Source of the DNA: Mycteria americana | Lineage: Eukaryota; Chordata; Aves; Ciconiiformes; Ciconiidae | DNA: 64,000 nt | Assembly (NCBI RefSeq): GCF_035582795.1 | Contig: NC_134365.1 | Span: 126,829,577 to 126,893,576 of the forward strand | Direction of reading: 5' to 3' | Shown: positions 25,159-39,259 of the stretch, piece by piece | Numbering within the stretch: the stretch's first letter is position 1 | Layout of the letters: the number at the start of each line of letters is the position of its first letter | The notes under the pieces: generated by a model | The model's input: only the letters and a program-made list of their open reading frames with translations | The model's database searches: none | What the model was told of the DNA's origin: nothing | Translations under genes and position numbers: made by a program

Positions 25159-28100
25159 AAGAGCACACATAGGTCCTTCCCCACTCAAGGGGCAGTAGCA
25201 TCCGCAGGGGCACAGGATGGGCAGCGAAGGCAGTAACATGGTACAGCAAGGTTGGCTTATGCCAGCAAAGCTCGGATCCGAACACACCTTGCTTGAGACC
25301 CCCTGCAGCTTTGGGGCTGTGCCGGGCAGCACCACCTGCATTAGGCTCCATTCAAGCTTGAGAGACCTAAAAAGGATTAGGCGTTAGCCAGGGGATGTCA
25401 GCAGCCCAGATGCTGAAATATCCTTGAGGCTCCAGGCCTGAACGTTTGATCCACCTAGGAACAGAAGTGCTTTGGAAGTCTTGAGGTTTAGGCAGCAACT
25501 GAAGGAGCTCTAAGCACTGTATTTATTTAAGCATCGAATGTGCCTACCTTTCCATAAAAAAGTCAGCTGGGTGTTTGCCTTTCCTCCATCATGCCTGTGC
25601 ATGACCAACCAGCCCCGTCCAAATACACTCCCATCAGGTGTCGTTGGGGCACTGCTCACAGACCTTGGACTGCTCCACCTTATTTCTCGTAGGGAGCCCA
25701 GCCCTGCAGCCGCTCACGAGGAGGGCAGTCTGTCCAAGCAAGCGCTCCGACCTCTGTCCCAGGCGAGGCTTTTGAGAGAGCATTTGCCACCATTCCCCTG
25801 GGAGCGTGCAGGGACAAACGGTGCTCTGTGGCGTACAGCAATAGTTAACACAAGCAACATCACCCACAGTTTGTACAACCAGCAGGTTTTTGAGCGCTCG
25901 CCTGACAAATGGCAGATCCAAGCTCTCTGCTTTCCACCATATGGCGAGAGCCAAACCCGCAGCACCCTCTCCCCTAAACAAGTGCCCTACCAACAGAAGC
26001 GACGGGCCAGCACAGATCAAAAGGGGACTATCCCCCCCTCCTGTCGAAACCATGACACTGTGCAGCAAAATTAATAAATAATGCCAGCAGGCTTCTGTCT
26101 GGTAGAAACATACTGAAAGAGGAGACTGGGATTTGCAAACACATCCGGGGGGGCGGCGGAGGGGAAGCATTGCCTTCTGTTTCCTGGACAGCTTCTGCAT
26201 TTTGCATTGAACCAATCTGTAGATAAAATGCAGAAGCAGCCTCAGGACCAGAGACCAGACCCCAAGAAAATTCCCCCATCCACCAGGAAAGCCCTCGCAG
26301 GCAGCCCTGGCTGCTGCAGCCCCTCTCAAGGACACTATGCCCCTGGCCCTGTGTCTCATAAACACTCATACAGATAAAAAATACATGGCCCAGAGGCTTT
26401 GGGCACCAGCAGAGCAGAAGCTGCAAAGGTCAAAGTTTTGTGCCATAATTAATTTTGGGGTGGGTTTTTTTGTCTTTCGCCTCTCCCAGGCACATGGGAA
26501 GCCCAGAGCAGAGATGGGGAGGGAACCACCTCTGCAGGAGGCCCCTTGAGCATTATCAGACCCCTGCCTTGACTACAAGGCAACTTGTCTTTCCCATACG
26601 TAAAATGGGAAATGGCAAGGTTAACAGAAACCCAAATCAAAAGACTTCAGCGTCTGCTTTTGAACAGATCTGATGTAAGGCAAGAAAGCCTAACCAGGGC
26701 CTAGAAGAGCACTAATTCTCAAAAGGAAAATTAACAGGTAATTCGTCTCTAATGTGAGCTAACCATTTCTAAGGGGGGGGAATTAATTAAGTGGGAGAAT
26801 TAAATCACCAAGGATTCGTGGAGTGACCAGTTCTGACAGGATTCAGTTAATGAGCTATCTGATAATTGTGTTGGCTTCATTTTCTTCTCCTCTGGACACA
26901 AGAGGAGAGACAGAGAGCAGGAGACTAGTGCAGTGCCTCCCCCTCCCAGGCTGCAGCCTGAGATGACCGCACCTTACTCAGCCTCAGCCTTTTTTCTTGA
27001 CAAAACTTGAGTGAATGAAAAGGAAAAGCCAAAAGTAGACCACTGGCAAAATGCAGCTGTTAAAACAAAAAAATTTAAAAAATTAAAAAATTTTTTTTAA
27101 ATGAGAAGAAGTTTTCCTTTACATAAACAGCTCACAGGGTCATGACGCAGCCTCCGGCCTGAGCTCAGTGCCAAACAAGCAACACAGTGAACCAGAGTAA
27201 AAGTCCGGTGCCAGCACTGTCCAGCAAAGAGGGGCGGTTAAAGGTCCTCTCTCGGACATGCGTGATGCACTTGGAACAAGAAAAAACTCATTTTGCTTGG
27301 GATTTCAGTTATGCCTGAGCTGTTTCTCAGTCCCGAGCAATGGATGGGAGGTTGAGGCTCTTCCACGGCTGTTAATAAAACCCAATGCGCACGGTGCCAC
27401 TGACATGCTCCAGGCTGGGTGCGGGCACGCAACCTCATTTCTGTCTAATTAGCCAGAGCGGTGTTTATGTCAGCATCATAGTTTTACGACAGCTCCGTGC
27501 CAGCTGCAGGAAGAGAAATGATCTCCAGCCTTGTAGAAAAGCAGAGCCGCATGGGCAGACACCACCTGATCTCTCATAAAGCCTGCCAGCACAAAAATAA
27601 CTTCTCAGAAACACTTGAACATGTCTGAACAAGCAGAGCGAGCCAATATTGGATCAGCACTTTGCATCACAGGGCTGCAGCATTTGCAATCCAGCCTTCA
27701 AAGCCTTACGTTTGGATTTGCTTGGATTTGCTGCATCTTCAAACCAATGCCCAAGCTCACCTATTTTCAGTTCTGCCATCTCCTTGCAGCATTATGTGCC
27801 AAATCCTCTAGCAACCCTTCTGGATGGAAAAACACAAGCATTTACACTTCAGGGCAGTGACTAATTTGTGGCACCTATAATGGGTGAAGCTCTGCAAGTG
27901 AAATCATATGGTCAGACCCGGGTGGAACTGAGGGGGGCAACTACATTATCTAATTCATACACAGACTGTGTTTTTGCACATGTGAACAGAAGCCGAAGGA
28001 GGCAAACTAAAAGCTCATAGCCCTCTCAAGAAATAAAATTCACTGTTGCTGATTTGTAAAATGATTCTCCAAGTGTTAGGATTTTCCCTGATACTGCATA

Positions 28101-28981
28101 TACCTGCTGTGGTAACACAACCTGATAGCTCTGAGACATTTTGCAGTTTATGCCTGAATGACAACAATAATAAAAAAGCAAAATATGAAAGCTGTCAGTG
28201 TCTGTTAGTGAGTTCACATTACAGAACAAAATATTCTCTCCTGGAACATGCTGGGTCTTATGCAGATTCAACTTTTCTGGGTGACGCAAATGCTGTAAAA
28301 AACAACTCTGAGTCATAGAATAAAATCACATAATTCCCCAAAGCCAAATAAGGACAGAACTTGGCCCACGCAGCTCTGACTTCCCACTTTCTTGGTAGTA
28401 ACAATTTTGTTTATCTTCCCTTCTAAACGATACCATTTGCCTTGCTCTCACTGCAAATCTTTCATTTCCTATCACTCAAGCCCATAGTCAGTGTAAATAC
28501 TGGTATTGTAAAAAACAAAGTCGTGTCCCAGCATCTGCAAGGTCTAGTGTAAAGCCTGTTAACGTGCTCTCTGGGACTAGCTTTGCTAGTTGGTGTGAAG
28601 TCTTTATGGGGAACCTGGAAGGCATTCTCCCAGGCTGTCTGTAGTTTTATTTTGATATATTTTTCTCCAAGAGTTCGTTTACAGCCCATTAGAGCCAGGC
28701 TTGGGTATTTTATGAATGTAATACAGCAGCACGCAAAGAGCACTTAATGCCTTAAGTCTTTAGAACGCTTTTTAATTTCATAACACAACTAAATTGTTTC
28801 ACCGCCAGATTTCCCACGCACCAAATTGGGCAAAGCCTTGTGCAAACAGTCTTGCAGCATCTAAATGAAGCCTTCCGACTTGATCTGTAGGTGGTGTAAA
28901 TCATCATCACTCTACTGCTGTCATTTTGCATCAGCAACTGCTGAGCTTTCCACTTTGAAACCTTAAGGACATTTTATTAAT

Positions 28982-29196
28982 AGAGTGGGAGGAGTTGCAG
29001 AAGAGCTGTACGTCATAAACAAGATGCGATGTATTTGCAGTGCATGGAAGTGTATTGTTTTATTTATGTTCAGCATAGTTGATTTTCCTTCTCCCTGGCT
29101 TGACAGCATCTATGCATTAGAGCTGAGTAACTGTGCTGGAAATACGGGTTGTAATGTTCGCATGGTAGTGCACCATAAGCTTGATCTAACTGTAAG
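28982..29196 (+). other. Exon-like segment with strong donor (possible non-coding exon)
   Basis: Plus-strand ATTTTATTAATAG at the left edge and AAG|GTAAGTAAG at 29194-29205 frame a 215-nt segment that is open throughout in one frame. The encoded sequence has no recognisable domain. It could be an exon of a long non-coding RNA. Confidence 0.2.
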
Positions 29197-30130
29197 GTAA
29201 GTAAGAGCTATTTGTGTCCTTACTAACAACAGCATGTCTTTAAGGTCCAGTTTGGAAGACGCAGTGACATACCCCTGGCTTTACATTTTGCAAAGCAAAA
29301 GCCTCTTCAAGCAGGTGAGAATGTAGCAGTGTGTTTGCATATTGTTGCTGCCTGATGATTGACTTATATGATATACCGATGCCTGATTAAGATACGTACA
29401 CACTCCTGGGTACTGCAGCCATTAACATAGCAAAGCAAAGACCTACTCAAAGTGTGGGATTCATAAATCAGAAAGAACAAACTGTGCTGTGACCTGCTAG
29501 AGCTTTAACTCATCCCTCAGCTGCTGCGCCGCAGCTTCAGCCAGCTAACGCATGCTTGCACAGCTGCACCCCCTTGTCAGCCTTCTGTTTAGCTATCCCT
29601 CCTTCTCTTCCCCACACTTAAGTGTCTTCCAAGTTACCACTAGTAACTGAATATATTTACCGAATATAACCAAGGTCTCCAAGAATAGAAGAGACCTCAT
29701 GCACATCTGACATTTTTGTGTTTAACAGTAACATTTATGTATTTGAGGCATGTTTTTCCACCGCCGTTTTTTAAACACAGTAAATTCAGTCTGGTTTTAA
29801 TGCTGTTTTTCCTGAAAGGTCTACCAGATCTCTAACGGAGGCTGTATCACCAGTGTGTCACTTGATGAACAGCAAAAGAAGTGATTTATTCATCCCCTTT
29901 AAAACTCCTGTATCATTAAATCCAATGTAGCACAAGTGTTTGAGAACTGTCGAGAAGAAAATATGTCTCTATTAAAGTTCCAAGACTCTTGTCTTTTTGA
30001 TTAAGGAAAAGCAATTTTATACTTCTGAGACCTCCCACACTGTATTCTTAAGAGAGGAATGGTAGGAAATAGTCTATCTGACATTCCTCATTTGGGAAGA
30101 AAAAGAAACACTTCAGAGTTCCTTTATATC

Positions 30131-32025
30131 ACAGAAACATAAAATAGTTTGGGTTGGAAGGGACCTTTAAAGCTCATCTAATCTAAGCCCCCCTGCAATG
30201 AGCAGGGACATCTTCAGCTAGACCAGGTCGCTCACAGTCCCGTCCAACCTGACCTTGATTGTTTCCAGGGATGGGGCATCTACCACCTCTCTGGGCAACC
30301 TGTTCCAGTGTTTCACCGCCCTCATCATAAAAAATTTCTTCCTTATATCTAGTCTGAATCTACCCTCTTTTAGATTAAAACCATTACCCCCTGTCCTATT
30401 GCTACAGGCCCTGCTAAAAAGTCTGTCCCCATCTTTCTTATAAGCCCCCTTGAAATACTGAAAGGCCATAATAAGGTCTCCCTGGAGCCTTCTCTTCTCC
30501 AGGCTGAACAACCCCAAGTCTCTCAGCCTTTCTTCATAGGAGAGGTGTTCCACCCCTCTGACCATTTTTGTGGCCCTCCTCTGGACCCGCTCCAACAGGT
30601 CCATGTCTTTCTTGTGCTGAGGACCCCAGAGCTGGACGCAGTACTGCAGGTGGGGTCTCACCAGAGCGGAGCAGAGGGGCAGAATCGCCTCCCTCGACCT
30701 GCTGGCCACGCTTCTTCTGATGCAGCCCAGGATACAGCCATCTGGGCTGCGAGCACACATTGCCAGCTCATGTCCAGCTTTTCATCTGCCAGTACTCCCC
30801 AGTCCTTCTCCGCAGGGCTGCTCTCAATCCCTTCATCCCCCTGGCCTGTACTGATACCAGGGCTTGCCCCAACCCAGGTGCAGGACCCTGCACTTGGCCT
30901 TGTTGAACCTCACGAGGTTCGCACGGGCCCACTTCTCAAGCTTGTCCAGGTCCCTCTGGATGGCATCCCATCCCTCAGGCGTGTCAACCGCACCACTCAG
31001 CTTGGTGTCATCTGCAAGCTGGCTGAGGGTGCACTTGATCCTGCTATGCCATTGATGAAGATATTAAGCAGTACTGGTCCCAATACGGACCCCTGAGGGA
31101 CACCACTTGTCACCGATCTCCATTTGGACATTGAGCTATTGACCACTACCCTCTGGATGCGACCATCCAGCCAATTCCTCATCCACCAAACAGTCCACCC
31201 ATTGAATCCATATCTCTCCAGTTTAGAGAGAAGGATGTTGTAGGGGACCGTGTCAAAGGCCTTACAGAAGTCCAGATAGACGACATCCGTAGCTCTTCCC
31301 TTGTCCACTGATGTAGTCACTCCATCATAGAAGGCCACTAGGTTGGTCAGGCAGGACTTGCACTTGGTGAAGCCATGCTGGCTGTCTCGAATCACCTCCC
31401 TGTCCTCCATGTGCCTTAGCATAGCTTCTAGGAGGATCTGTTCCATGATCTTCCCAGGCACAGAGGTGAGGCTGACAGGTCAGTAGTTCCCAGGATCATC
31501 CCTTCTACCCTTTTTAAAAACAAGTGCAATGTTTCCCTTTTTCCAGTCACCAGGGACTTCACCTGACTGCCATGACTTTTCAAGTATCATGGAGAGCGGC
31601 TTGGCAGCTACATCAGCCAATTGCCTCAGGACTCTGGGATGCATCTCAGCAGGTCCCATAGACTTATGTATATTCAGGTTCCTCAGGTGGTCACAAACCT
31701 GATCTTACAGTCAGAGGAACTTTGCTCCCCCAGTCCTCGTCTTGTGGAGCATCCACTCAAGAGGTGTGGGAAGAGAGATTGCCAGTGAAGACTGAGGCAA
31801 AAAAGTTGTTGAGTACCTCAGCCTCCTCCCTGTCTGTTGTTACCCGTTTGCCAGTCTTGCTCATTGGGGGGGGGGGGGGGGTACACTTTCTTTGACCTTC
31901 CTTTTCTGGCTGACATACCTGTAGAAGCCCTTATTATTATTCTTTGCATCGCTTGCCAAGTTCAGCTCCATCCATGCCTTGGCCTTCCTGACCCCATCCC
32001 TACACAACTGGGCAGCATCCCTATA
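30131..32025 (-). mobile_element. CR1 LINE, 5'-truncated, about 1.9 kb
   Basis: The plus strand shows the reverse complement of a CR1 3' end, beginning near 30131 with the conserved TTTGGGTTGGAAGGGACCTT block. It extends into the reverse-transcriptase region. Minus-strand reading frames (31461-30997 and 30760-30218) encode RT signatures such as [20 protein letters not shown] and [13 protein letters not shown], then the C-terminal RLPREVVDAPSLETIKVRLD block. Frame breaks, a 17-base G run at 31866 and the lost 5' part show it is dead. CR1 is a non-LTR retrotransposon typical of birds. The left and right ends are approximate. Confidence 0.95.
31866..31882. repeat. G17 homopolymer inside the CR1 copy
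   Basis: 17 consecutive G where CR1 elements normally have a short G run. It is a secondary expansion and disrupts the reading frame. Confidence 0.8.
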
Positions 32026-35000
32026 CTGTGTTTTCAACTTTCTTGCCAGCTTTAATCCACTGATAAGCCTGGAAAACTCAATGCTTTCACCTGGAACTTA
32101 CATGTCCACATGAAAGGATAAGTGAAAATTGCAGGTAAGCATCTCTAAAGAAGAGAAGGGGTGTTGTTAGTACCCAACCATCCTAGCATATCTGTAGTGC
32201 TGTGTACGAGCTTAAACTGGGGGCACAGCAGTGACTTCCACTTGGACAAATGATATATGTAATTCTACAGTGCAGTACTGCCCACAGTAACCACCAAGAA
32301 GCTTACAGAAATTTCCTCCAAATACTGTTATTCATCTGTCTAACTTATACTGTCATAAATGCATTATCATGGGGTTTGTTGTAAGTGCTGGCCTTTCTTT
32401 TCCATCAAAAGGAATGTGTTGTATTCAGATTTATACAAATGGGCTGCACGGCAAATTGGTAACAAGCCTTTGCAGCCCAAATATTTGGTTCTTTACCTGT
32501 AAATAGACACCATGATCAAATCTGAAGTTTACAGCTTAGGAAGGTCACTGGAGCGCTCTGCACCTATAAAGCTACACGTAGATGCATCCTATTTTAGCCT
32601 TGCACAGAAGACTGCAATACAAACACCAATGCATTCCCAGGCTGTCAGTGGATTTTATGACCTTTGCTTTTTGTCTTGCATCTCCCACTTCTCTAACTCA
32701 TGGCAAAAGCTGCACCTCCATCTCTCAGCTACAAAAGACAAGGGGTGATGTGTTCACAAACCAGCGAGGCTGGAGCCATCAGAACTGACACCAGCATTGA
32801 CTGGGTCATTCGGCAGAGGGCACTTGTTACTCCTCCGGTCAGTCACCAGACAGCAGTTTCACAGCTGTCACGCTGAATATTTTAAACAACTGTTTTTTTG
32901 CCAAGTCAGAACACATTCACAAACCAAGATATCATCTCAGGACAAAGCCTGTCCAGGAAAAAGTCTGCTTCTATTTTGGCATGGCAGCTTGGAGCAAGAG
33001 GGTACAGATCCCAGGACTGTCACAGCTGGAGTCTGTTTATGGAGGAGGTTTAAAACACAGACTTCACTAACCTCTGAATTTCCTAAAGCAAAACATACAA
33101 CACTGCTTGTATATTCCCTCCAGACAGGAATTTCATCAGATGAGGTCTGTAACATCTGACCACAGTTTGCCAACCACACTCTCAAAGCCCACAGATGATA
33201 CTTTGGGGAGATCAGAAGAAAAGCAGACCTATGTGACCACTATGAAGCATCCTCTCTAAGAAGCTTTCGTTAGCATCAGTCTGTATGAATTATGGAGTTA
33301 ATCCTCCTTACTCTCATGAGTAATCCTATGTATTTGTACACCAATTCAGGTAAGACGCTGCTCTGCTAGATGCTATACAAACATGGAACGAAAAGCTACA
33401 AGACATCACAGATGGGATCTGTGTTCCCACACGGGTTTCCTGTTATCCCACAAGTTCATTGCTAGAGGTGGCTGGAATGTGCACTGCCACACCATGACAC
33501 CACCGGGACAGATGATCCCATTTGGGTAAAGGAAATAAAGAATGGAAAGGAGACATATCCCACAACTGACAAGGTGGGATGAGGTATAAAAAGATGGTCC
33601 AGAAAGAGTTAAGGCAGGAGTCCTGTGGTGTTAAATTCAAAGTACCTGGGAACAAGATAAGTGAGAGATGATGAAACAGGTGAAAGAAGTTTGGAGCCTG
33701 GGACCTGTGCAGTCCTCTGCCTTACCTCCCTGTGCACTCAGGGGCCTCAGATTTCCTCTGAACTTGCTTCAGTCCATCAAAGTACACAGGAACACGTGAG
33801 CAGCCATAATACACATGACACGCAACTATACACCAAAACATGAAAACTGGAATGGAAGAGTGAAAGGTTGTATTTGAACATGCAAAATACTTGTCCAAGG
33901 CAAACCGAATTATCACCAGTTAAAAAGGAAAGACTCCTACACTGGTTAAGTGCCCAGTTCCAAAACTAATAGCATATGCACTCTCCCATCTGCAAGTCAT
34001 CAAGATCGAACAGGCTCAGCTCTCCAAGCAGTGGGCTGAACAGAACTACCTGAGGGCTGTCTGCAGCCCCGGCTGCGGTGGGGGACTCTGCAGAGGAGTT
34101 TTCATGTGACCAGCAGCAGGTGCTGCCCAAGGGACGGACTGCACGTGGGAGCCAAGTGCCTAAAAGAGAGGGTAGGTAAATGCTTCCCAAACCTCCCACA
34201 CACATGCCCTGCCTTTAAAAGGAAGAAGGGCTACTCACAGCGAGTATCTTTCCTAGCAGGCTTGTTCATGCAAATAAGTACAGGTCTGCATCTAGGACCA
34301 CTACGTTAGATGGCAGGGCGCGGGGGCGGGGGGAGGTTACAGCTCTTGAAGAACAGCACCTTTGATCAAAACATCACAGTCAGGAGATACTGAGCTCTCT
34401 GAGTGAGATGAAGAGGCATTGAGCTACATTAAAGATTAATGATAGAACATGAAGCATAAATTAATCTATTGGCTATATTGGGTTAGAAATCGAATTAATT
34501 TCTCATCACATGAGAGGGGCTTGAGCACTGTCTGGGATTTTTAGTGTTTCCCACTAAAGGACAGTAGTTTTACCTTATTTAAGTCAGCTAGGATAAGCCT
34601 GGCTCCACTCTAGCCTGGTTTACTGGCACTTCACAATGCAAACGTGCATCCTGTACCAGTTGGGCTATAGAGACTTGAAGCAACATGGGATGGAAATGTT
34701 CTGACACTAACGTCCTCCGCTCTTAATGGCTCTTGCCAATCAGCAATCACCCTGCTAAGCCCGACAGCCTTCTCCACTGCACTGAAATCACTATTTCCTT
34801 ACTCCCTATCTGCTTCTTTTCCAGTTTGATCTGGAAAAACCTGGACATTTTTCCTTCCTGCCTGCTCCTTTATTAATATTGTAATACCATCCTACAGGCA
34901 AGCTGCCCAACATACTTGAAAATGTGCTCTGAAAGTCACTGGTGACACAACGTACAAGAAGAACAGGAATCAAACCCATCACCACTTTCATTTTATCCAC

Positions 35001-38000
35001 TGCTTTGCTTGCCCTCCTGTGCCCAGCGCTATTCCAGGCCAGCACTCCAAGGACCTCTCAGTGATCCCAGCAAAACTGACACGGTGGGAACTTTCCGCTG
35101 GCAGAAAGGGAGAAGCACAACCTGCCCCAGACCTATTTCTGAGGGCAGCACCAAAGGTTAAATCAAGCTGGGTGGGAGGTGTCACCCCACAGCCACAAGC
35201 CTTCCCTCGCCTCCAAAGACGAGGGAACACAAACCTGACATTCAGGAGGGACAAGAAGAATGAAGGGTAACACCAGCCACCCACAAGTTAAATGGCTAAA
35301 CAATCCCCATACTGGGAAGGAAACCAAGACATTTCTGTAGCGAGAGAGGATCAATTCAGTGATACATAAAGATGTTCGAAGGAAAAATGTTGTAGGTAGC
35401 TTATGAGCAGGGGGGACTCTGGGAAGCTCTGCATGGAAAGCCCAGGAAAGACTCACATCCATCGCTTCAGTCTCACAGTATTTTTCTCACTTCGGCTCTT
35501 GCCAGCACTAACTAATCCAGGACATTTTCTCTACCCGCAAAGCTGAGCGAGCATATCCTCCTGCCAGCCTGCGAGCGTCAGCAGCCAGCTTGCACCAGTG
35601 CCAATGCACACAGCTGCCATCTCTCCTACCTCCCCCACAAGCCAGTGTCTCCGCCATTCCCAGCCGAGCCCCCCACAGCACACAGCCTCGCAGAACAGAC
35701 TGTGATCTGTCACGCTCTTCCTACGTCTTTAAAGCAGGAAAATCCAAAGTTTTGATCCCATTCCCACTTTGCTATTGACGTCGGAGAGCAAAGCCTACAC
35801 CACAGCTTGCTGCAGCAAGGCTGAGTTGCCCTGTTTTTCAGTCAGTAAAACATAGTTCCCCCCAGTGGTGGTAGACCCACTAAAAGCCTCGCTTACAGTA
35901 GCAAGGAACAATACTACTACTAACCACCCGCTGCCTTCAAGGCTTAGAAAAGACCTGTCCTTCAACTAAGCCCCATGAAGCAGTGGAGGAAGGACTGTCC
36001 TCAACTGCCCAACGGGAACACCAAGTCAGAAGAGGTGAGAGCTGCTGAACTCACTTTCTTCCCACTTAGCATCAGCAGGAAACTTTCCTTTCAAGAAAAC
36101 TGCAGTGAAGAAAACAGTCAAGAAAACAGCCAAGAGCCAGGATGCTTTGGAAATACCGCCTCGACTGCCTCCTCCGAGCTTGGAAAAGTGCTTTGCAAGA
36201 GCATTAATCGAGATGATGTAACTCTAGTGTAGGTCTCAGCAGAATCAGCCCTGCACAGTACACAAAAGGCGACGAATGAACCTGGAGTTTAAAGCTCCAC
36301 TTTTGTTCTCAAAGATCCAAGACATTTTCTCTACAACATTTCTGAGAGCAGGATGGGGCTACAAGTCAGATATACTCTACAATCCATATACTGAACACGT
36401 AGGTTGCTGAGGCTGTACTTTCATAAATTGCTGCCAACTTTGTAAAATGAACATACAAAACAATACAGCGAATAACAAAGCAAAACCACTGGCAGCTCAG
36501 GTGTCCCTGCTGCTCACTGGAGTGAAGCAGCTCACCCCCGCGTTTTTATTGTCAGATGGCACCCACGCACGAGCCCTGAGCCTAGAGCGAAGGCTGAATT
36601 GGTGACACGCGGTAAAATTTTGAGTCACGCTGCGACAAAGAAAATGGTGTCACACACTGATGCGAAATGACAATAGAGCCGGTCAGAAACTCTTCAACAG
36701 AACTGGTTTTGGCTGTCAGAAAATGCTGATACTTCAAAAAACATTTGTAAGGTGGGGCCATTGTGAGAAGTGGTTCAGAACTGTCATAATGTCAATCTTT
36801 GACAATTCTTTTAAAAAAGTATATTTTGAGAATTGGATTTAGAAACTAAAGCCATTTTAATGTAATTTTTAATAAAGGGAGCAGTACAACAAATAGCCTG
36901 AAGTTATCAAACAACCCAGAATTAATGTTACATCAAAGACTGCTATTTTGATCCTATGCTCTGTATTGGTAGGGAGGAAAAAAGTTGTAATTTTAAAGTT
37001 GAAAGATTCCATGGAAAGGAAAAATCATCCCATCCAGGTCTAATTTTAATAATACAACATGCTCCAGTAAACGAAATTAAACATAGCATGCAAATATAAA
37101 CTAGCTTCTTCCTCATTTTGGAGGTTATTCAGTCACTGCATTCTGGTATTTTTATACTGCTAAAAAAATAATAGTTAAAAAAAAAAACCTTCTCAACATA
37201 CAGCTATATCTTCTGAACTGATGAGAATTCAGATACCAAGTAGTTCATAAAGCAATTTTTGAGGACTACATGCAAATTTGAGAGCCATATCCATTTACAG
37301 TTCTGCCAGCTACTGCTCTGGGTTAAAAGAATGCAATGACCTGGAGGAGCTATGGTTAAATAACCTATAGTAATAATTCTGCTGAGAAAAACCTTGAACA
37401 GCCATCTTCCTGCGGCTCAGACAGGATCTATTACTTATGAGGTCCTGCCTAAGCAGCCCTGCAAACTCTTCATCCGGAGGCATGGATTTGCTACCCTGAA
37501 TGGCACTGCAGCTGTAGTCACACCTGCCCCTAAAAGGAGACCTTCACACTATGAAGAGTCTACTTGAGGCAAAATGTGGTACAGTAGAAATAGGCCTCTG
37601 GGAGCAGGAACATCAAGGGAAACAAGAGCAGGAAGTTTCTGACCTTTGAGAAAGCAGGTGGATCTCTTAAAGTACCCAGACCAAGTAGAGGATGCAGATG
37701 GTGGCTGAAGAGCTTGGGAAACAAGGAAGGGTTACCTGGTTCAGAAGGATGAGGGCAGGGACTCGGAGGAAGGCATAGGTTTCTGGGCTTAGTAGAAAGA
37801 GTCAGGGAAGACAGAAGGAAAACAAAATGGTTTTAAGCCAGTGTGACGAATGGCACAAACACGTGGCAATAAATGGCTGCTGGTCCCTGACTTCATGGCT
37901 GGCAATCTAACGCCCCACATAAACACTGATGGAGGCAAAACCTACTACAGAAGTAATCCCTCATCACAGAGCATCTGGTGATTGCAGATGGAAAACCACT

Positions 38001-38556
38001 CAACAGCCAGGGTAACTAGGAAACTATGCACCACCAAAAAAATTCGGATTTCAAACTGACCCATCCATATGGAAACTCATTCCTTGTCCCTAAGCATGAT
38101 CTATGATATTCATGTTAATTCTTGACAAGTCTTCATCTAACCTGCTCTTAAAGGTTTCCATTGCTGCAAGTTCCACCTGTCATTCAATGCCTTCAGCTGA
38201 AGAACTGAACCTGAGGTAAGGGCGAACCTGTATGTGGTGTCTACAGCCTGTCCATGTGAGCTTGAATTGAGAAAGATTATCGGATTTCTAAACCAAAGTT
38301 GTACCCTTAATATTAGAAGAATCACTCAAAGCAGTATGATCCTTTCCTTACATGGGAGTGAGATTCTGGCATCGGAACTAAAAAGCGTGAAGTAATTTGA
38401 CCACTAGTGCATCCTAGGGAGAGTCTCCACTGAGTTAGCAAAAGCCCCAGGAAAGTGACTGGTGGTGTGGTATCAGGTTCATTCTTTGAGCACACCTGCT
38501 CAAGCGGACACCAACAAGGACCCAGAGGTGTCCTGATGCTTCCGTCTTAAGACACT
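32026..38556. other. Intergenic region between the two CR1 copies
   Basis: 6.5 kb of unique sequence. No coding exon, RNA gene or further repeat was recognised. Confidence 0.6.
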
Positions 38557-39259
38557 CATAGAATCGTTTAGATTGGAAAAGACCTTTAAGATCATCAAGT
38601 CCAACCACTAACCATGTCCACCACTAGACCATGTCCCTAAGCACCACATCTACACCTCTTTTAAATACCTCCAGGGATGGTGACTCCACCACTTCCCTGG
38701 GCAGCCTGTTCCAATGCTTGACAACCCTTTCAGTGAAGAATTTTTTCCTAATATCCAATCTAAACCTCCCCTGGTACAACCTGAGGCCTTTTCCTCTCGT
38801 CCTATCACTTGTTACCTGGGAGAAGAGACCGACCCCCACCTCTCTACAACCTCCTTTCAGGCAGTTGTAGAGAGTGATAAGGTCTCCCCTCAGCCTCCTT
38901 TTCTCCAGGCTAAACAACCCCAGTTCCCTCAGCCGCTCCTCATCAGACTTGTGCTCCAGACCCTTCACCAGCTTCGTTGCCCTTCTCTGGACACGCTCCA
39001 GCACCTCCATGTCTCTCTTGTAGTGAGGGGCCCAAAACTGAACACAGTGTTCGAGGTGCGGCCTCACCAGTGCCAAGTACAGGGGGACAATCACTTCCCT
39101 GCTCCTGCTGGCCACACGATTTCTGATACAGGCCAGGATGCTATTGGCCTTCTTGGCCACCTGGGCACACTGCTGGCTCACATTCAGCCAGCTGTTGACC
39201 AACACCCCCAGGTCCTTTTCTGCCAGGCAGCTTTCCAGCCACTCTTCCCCAAGTCTGTA
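38557..39259 (-). mobile_element. CR1 LINE, 5'-truncated, about 0.7 kb (second subfamily)
   Basis: The 3' end begins at CATAGAATCGTTTAGATTGG (38557). The minus strand keeps an open frame over the end of ORF2 (39205-38624), with [20 protein letters not shown] close to its end. The sequence differs clearly from the copy at 30131, for example [20 protein letters not shown] versus [20 protein letters not shown], so it belongs to another CR1 subfamily. It is truncated before the RT core. Confidence 0.93.

Larger units (their letters stand above)
11694..30130. other. Intergenic or NYX 5' intron region
   Basis: 18 kb with no recognisable coding exon. Open frames in the GC-richer parts (17-24 kb) have no recognisable domains. 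NYX's short first exons should lie here or further right if the gene is organised as in human. Parts such as 22880-22990 and 26690-26890 are AT-rich with many TAAT/ATTA motifs and might be conserved non-coding elements; this cannot be verified here. Confidence 0.55.

Noticed and set aside
25634-26365. 243-codon open frame on the minus strand
   Set aside because: No ordered domain, no splice or promoter context, irregular composition. It is a chance frame in stop-poor DNA.
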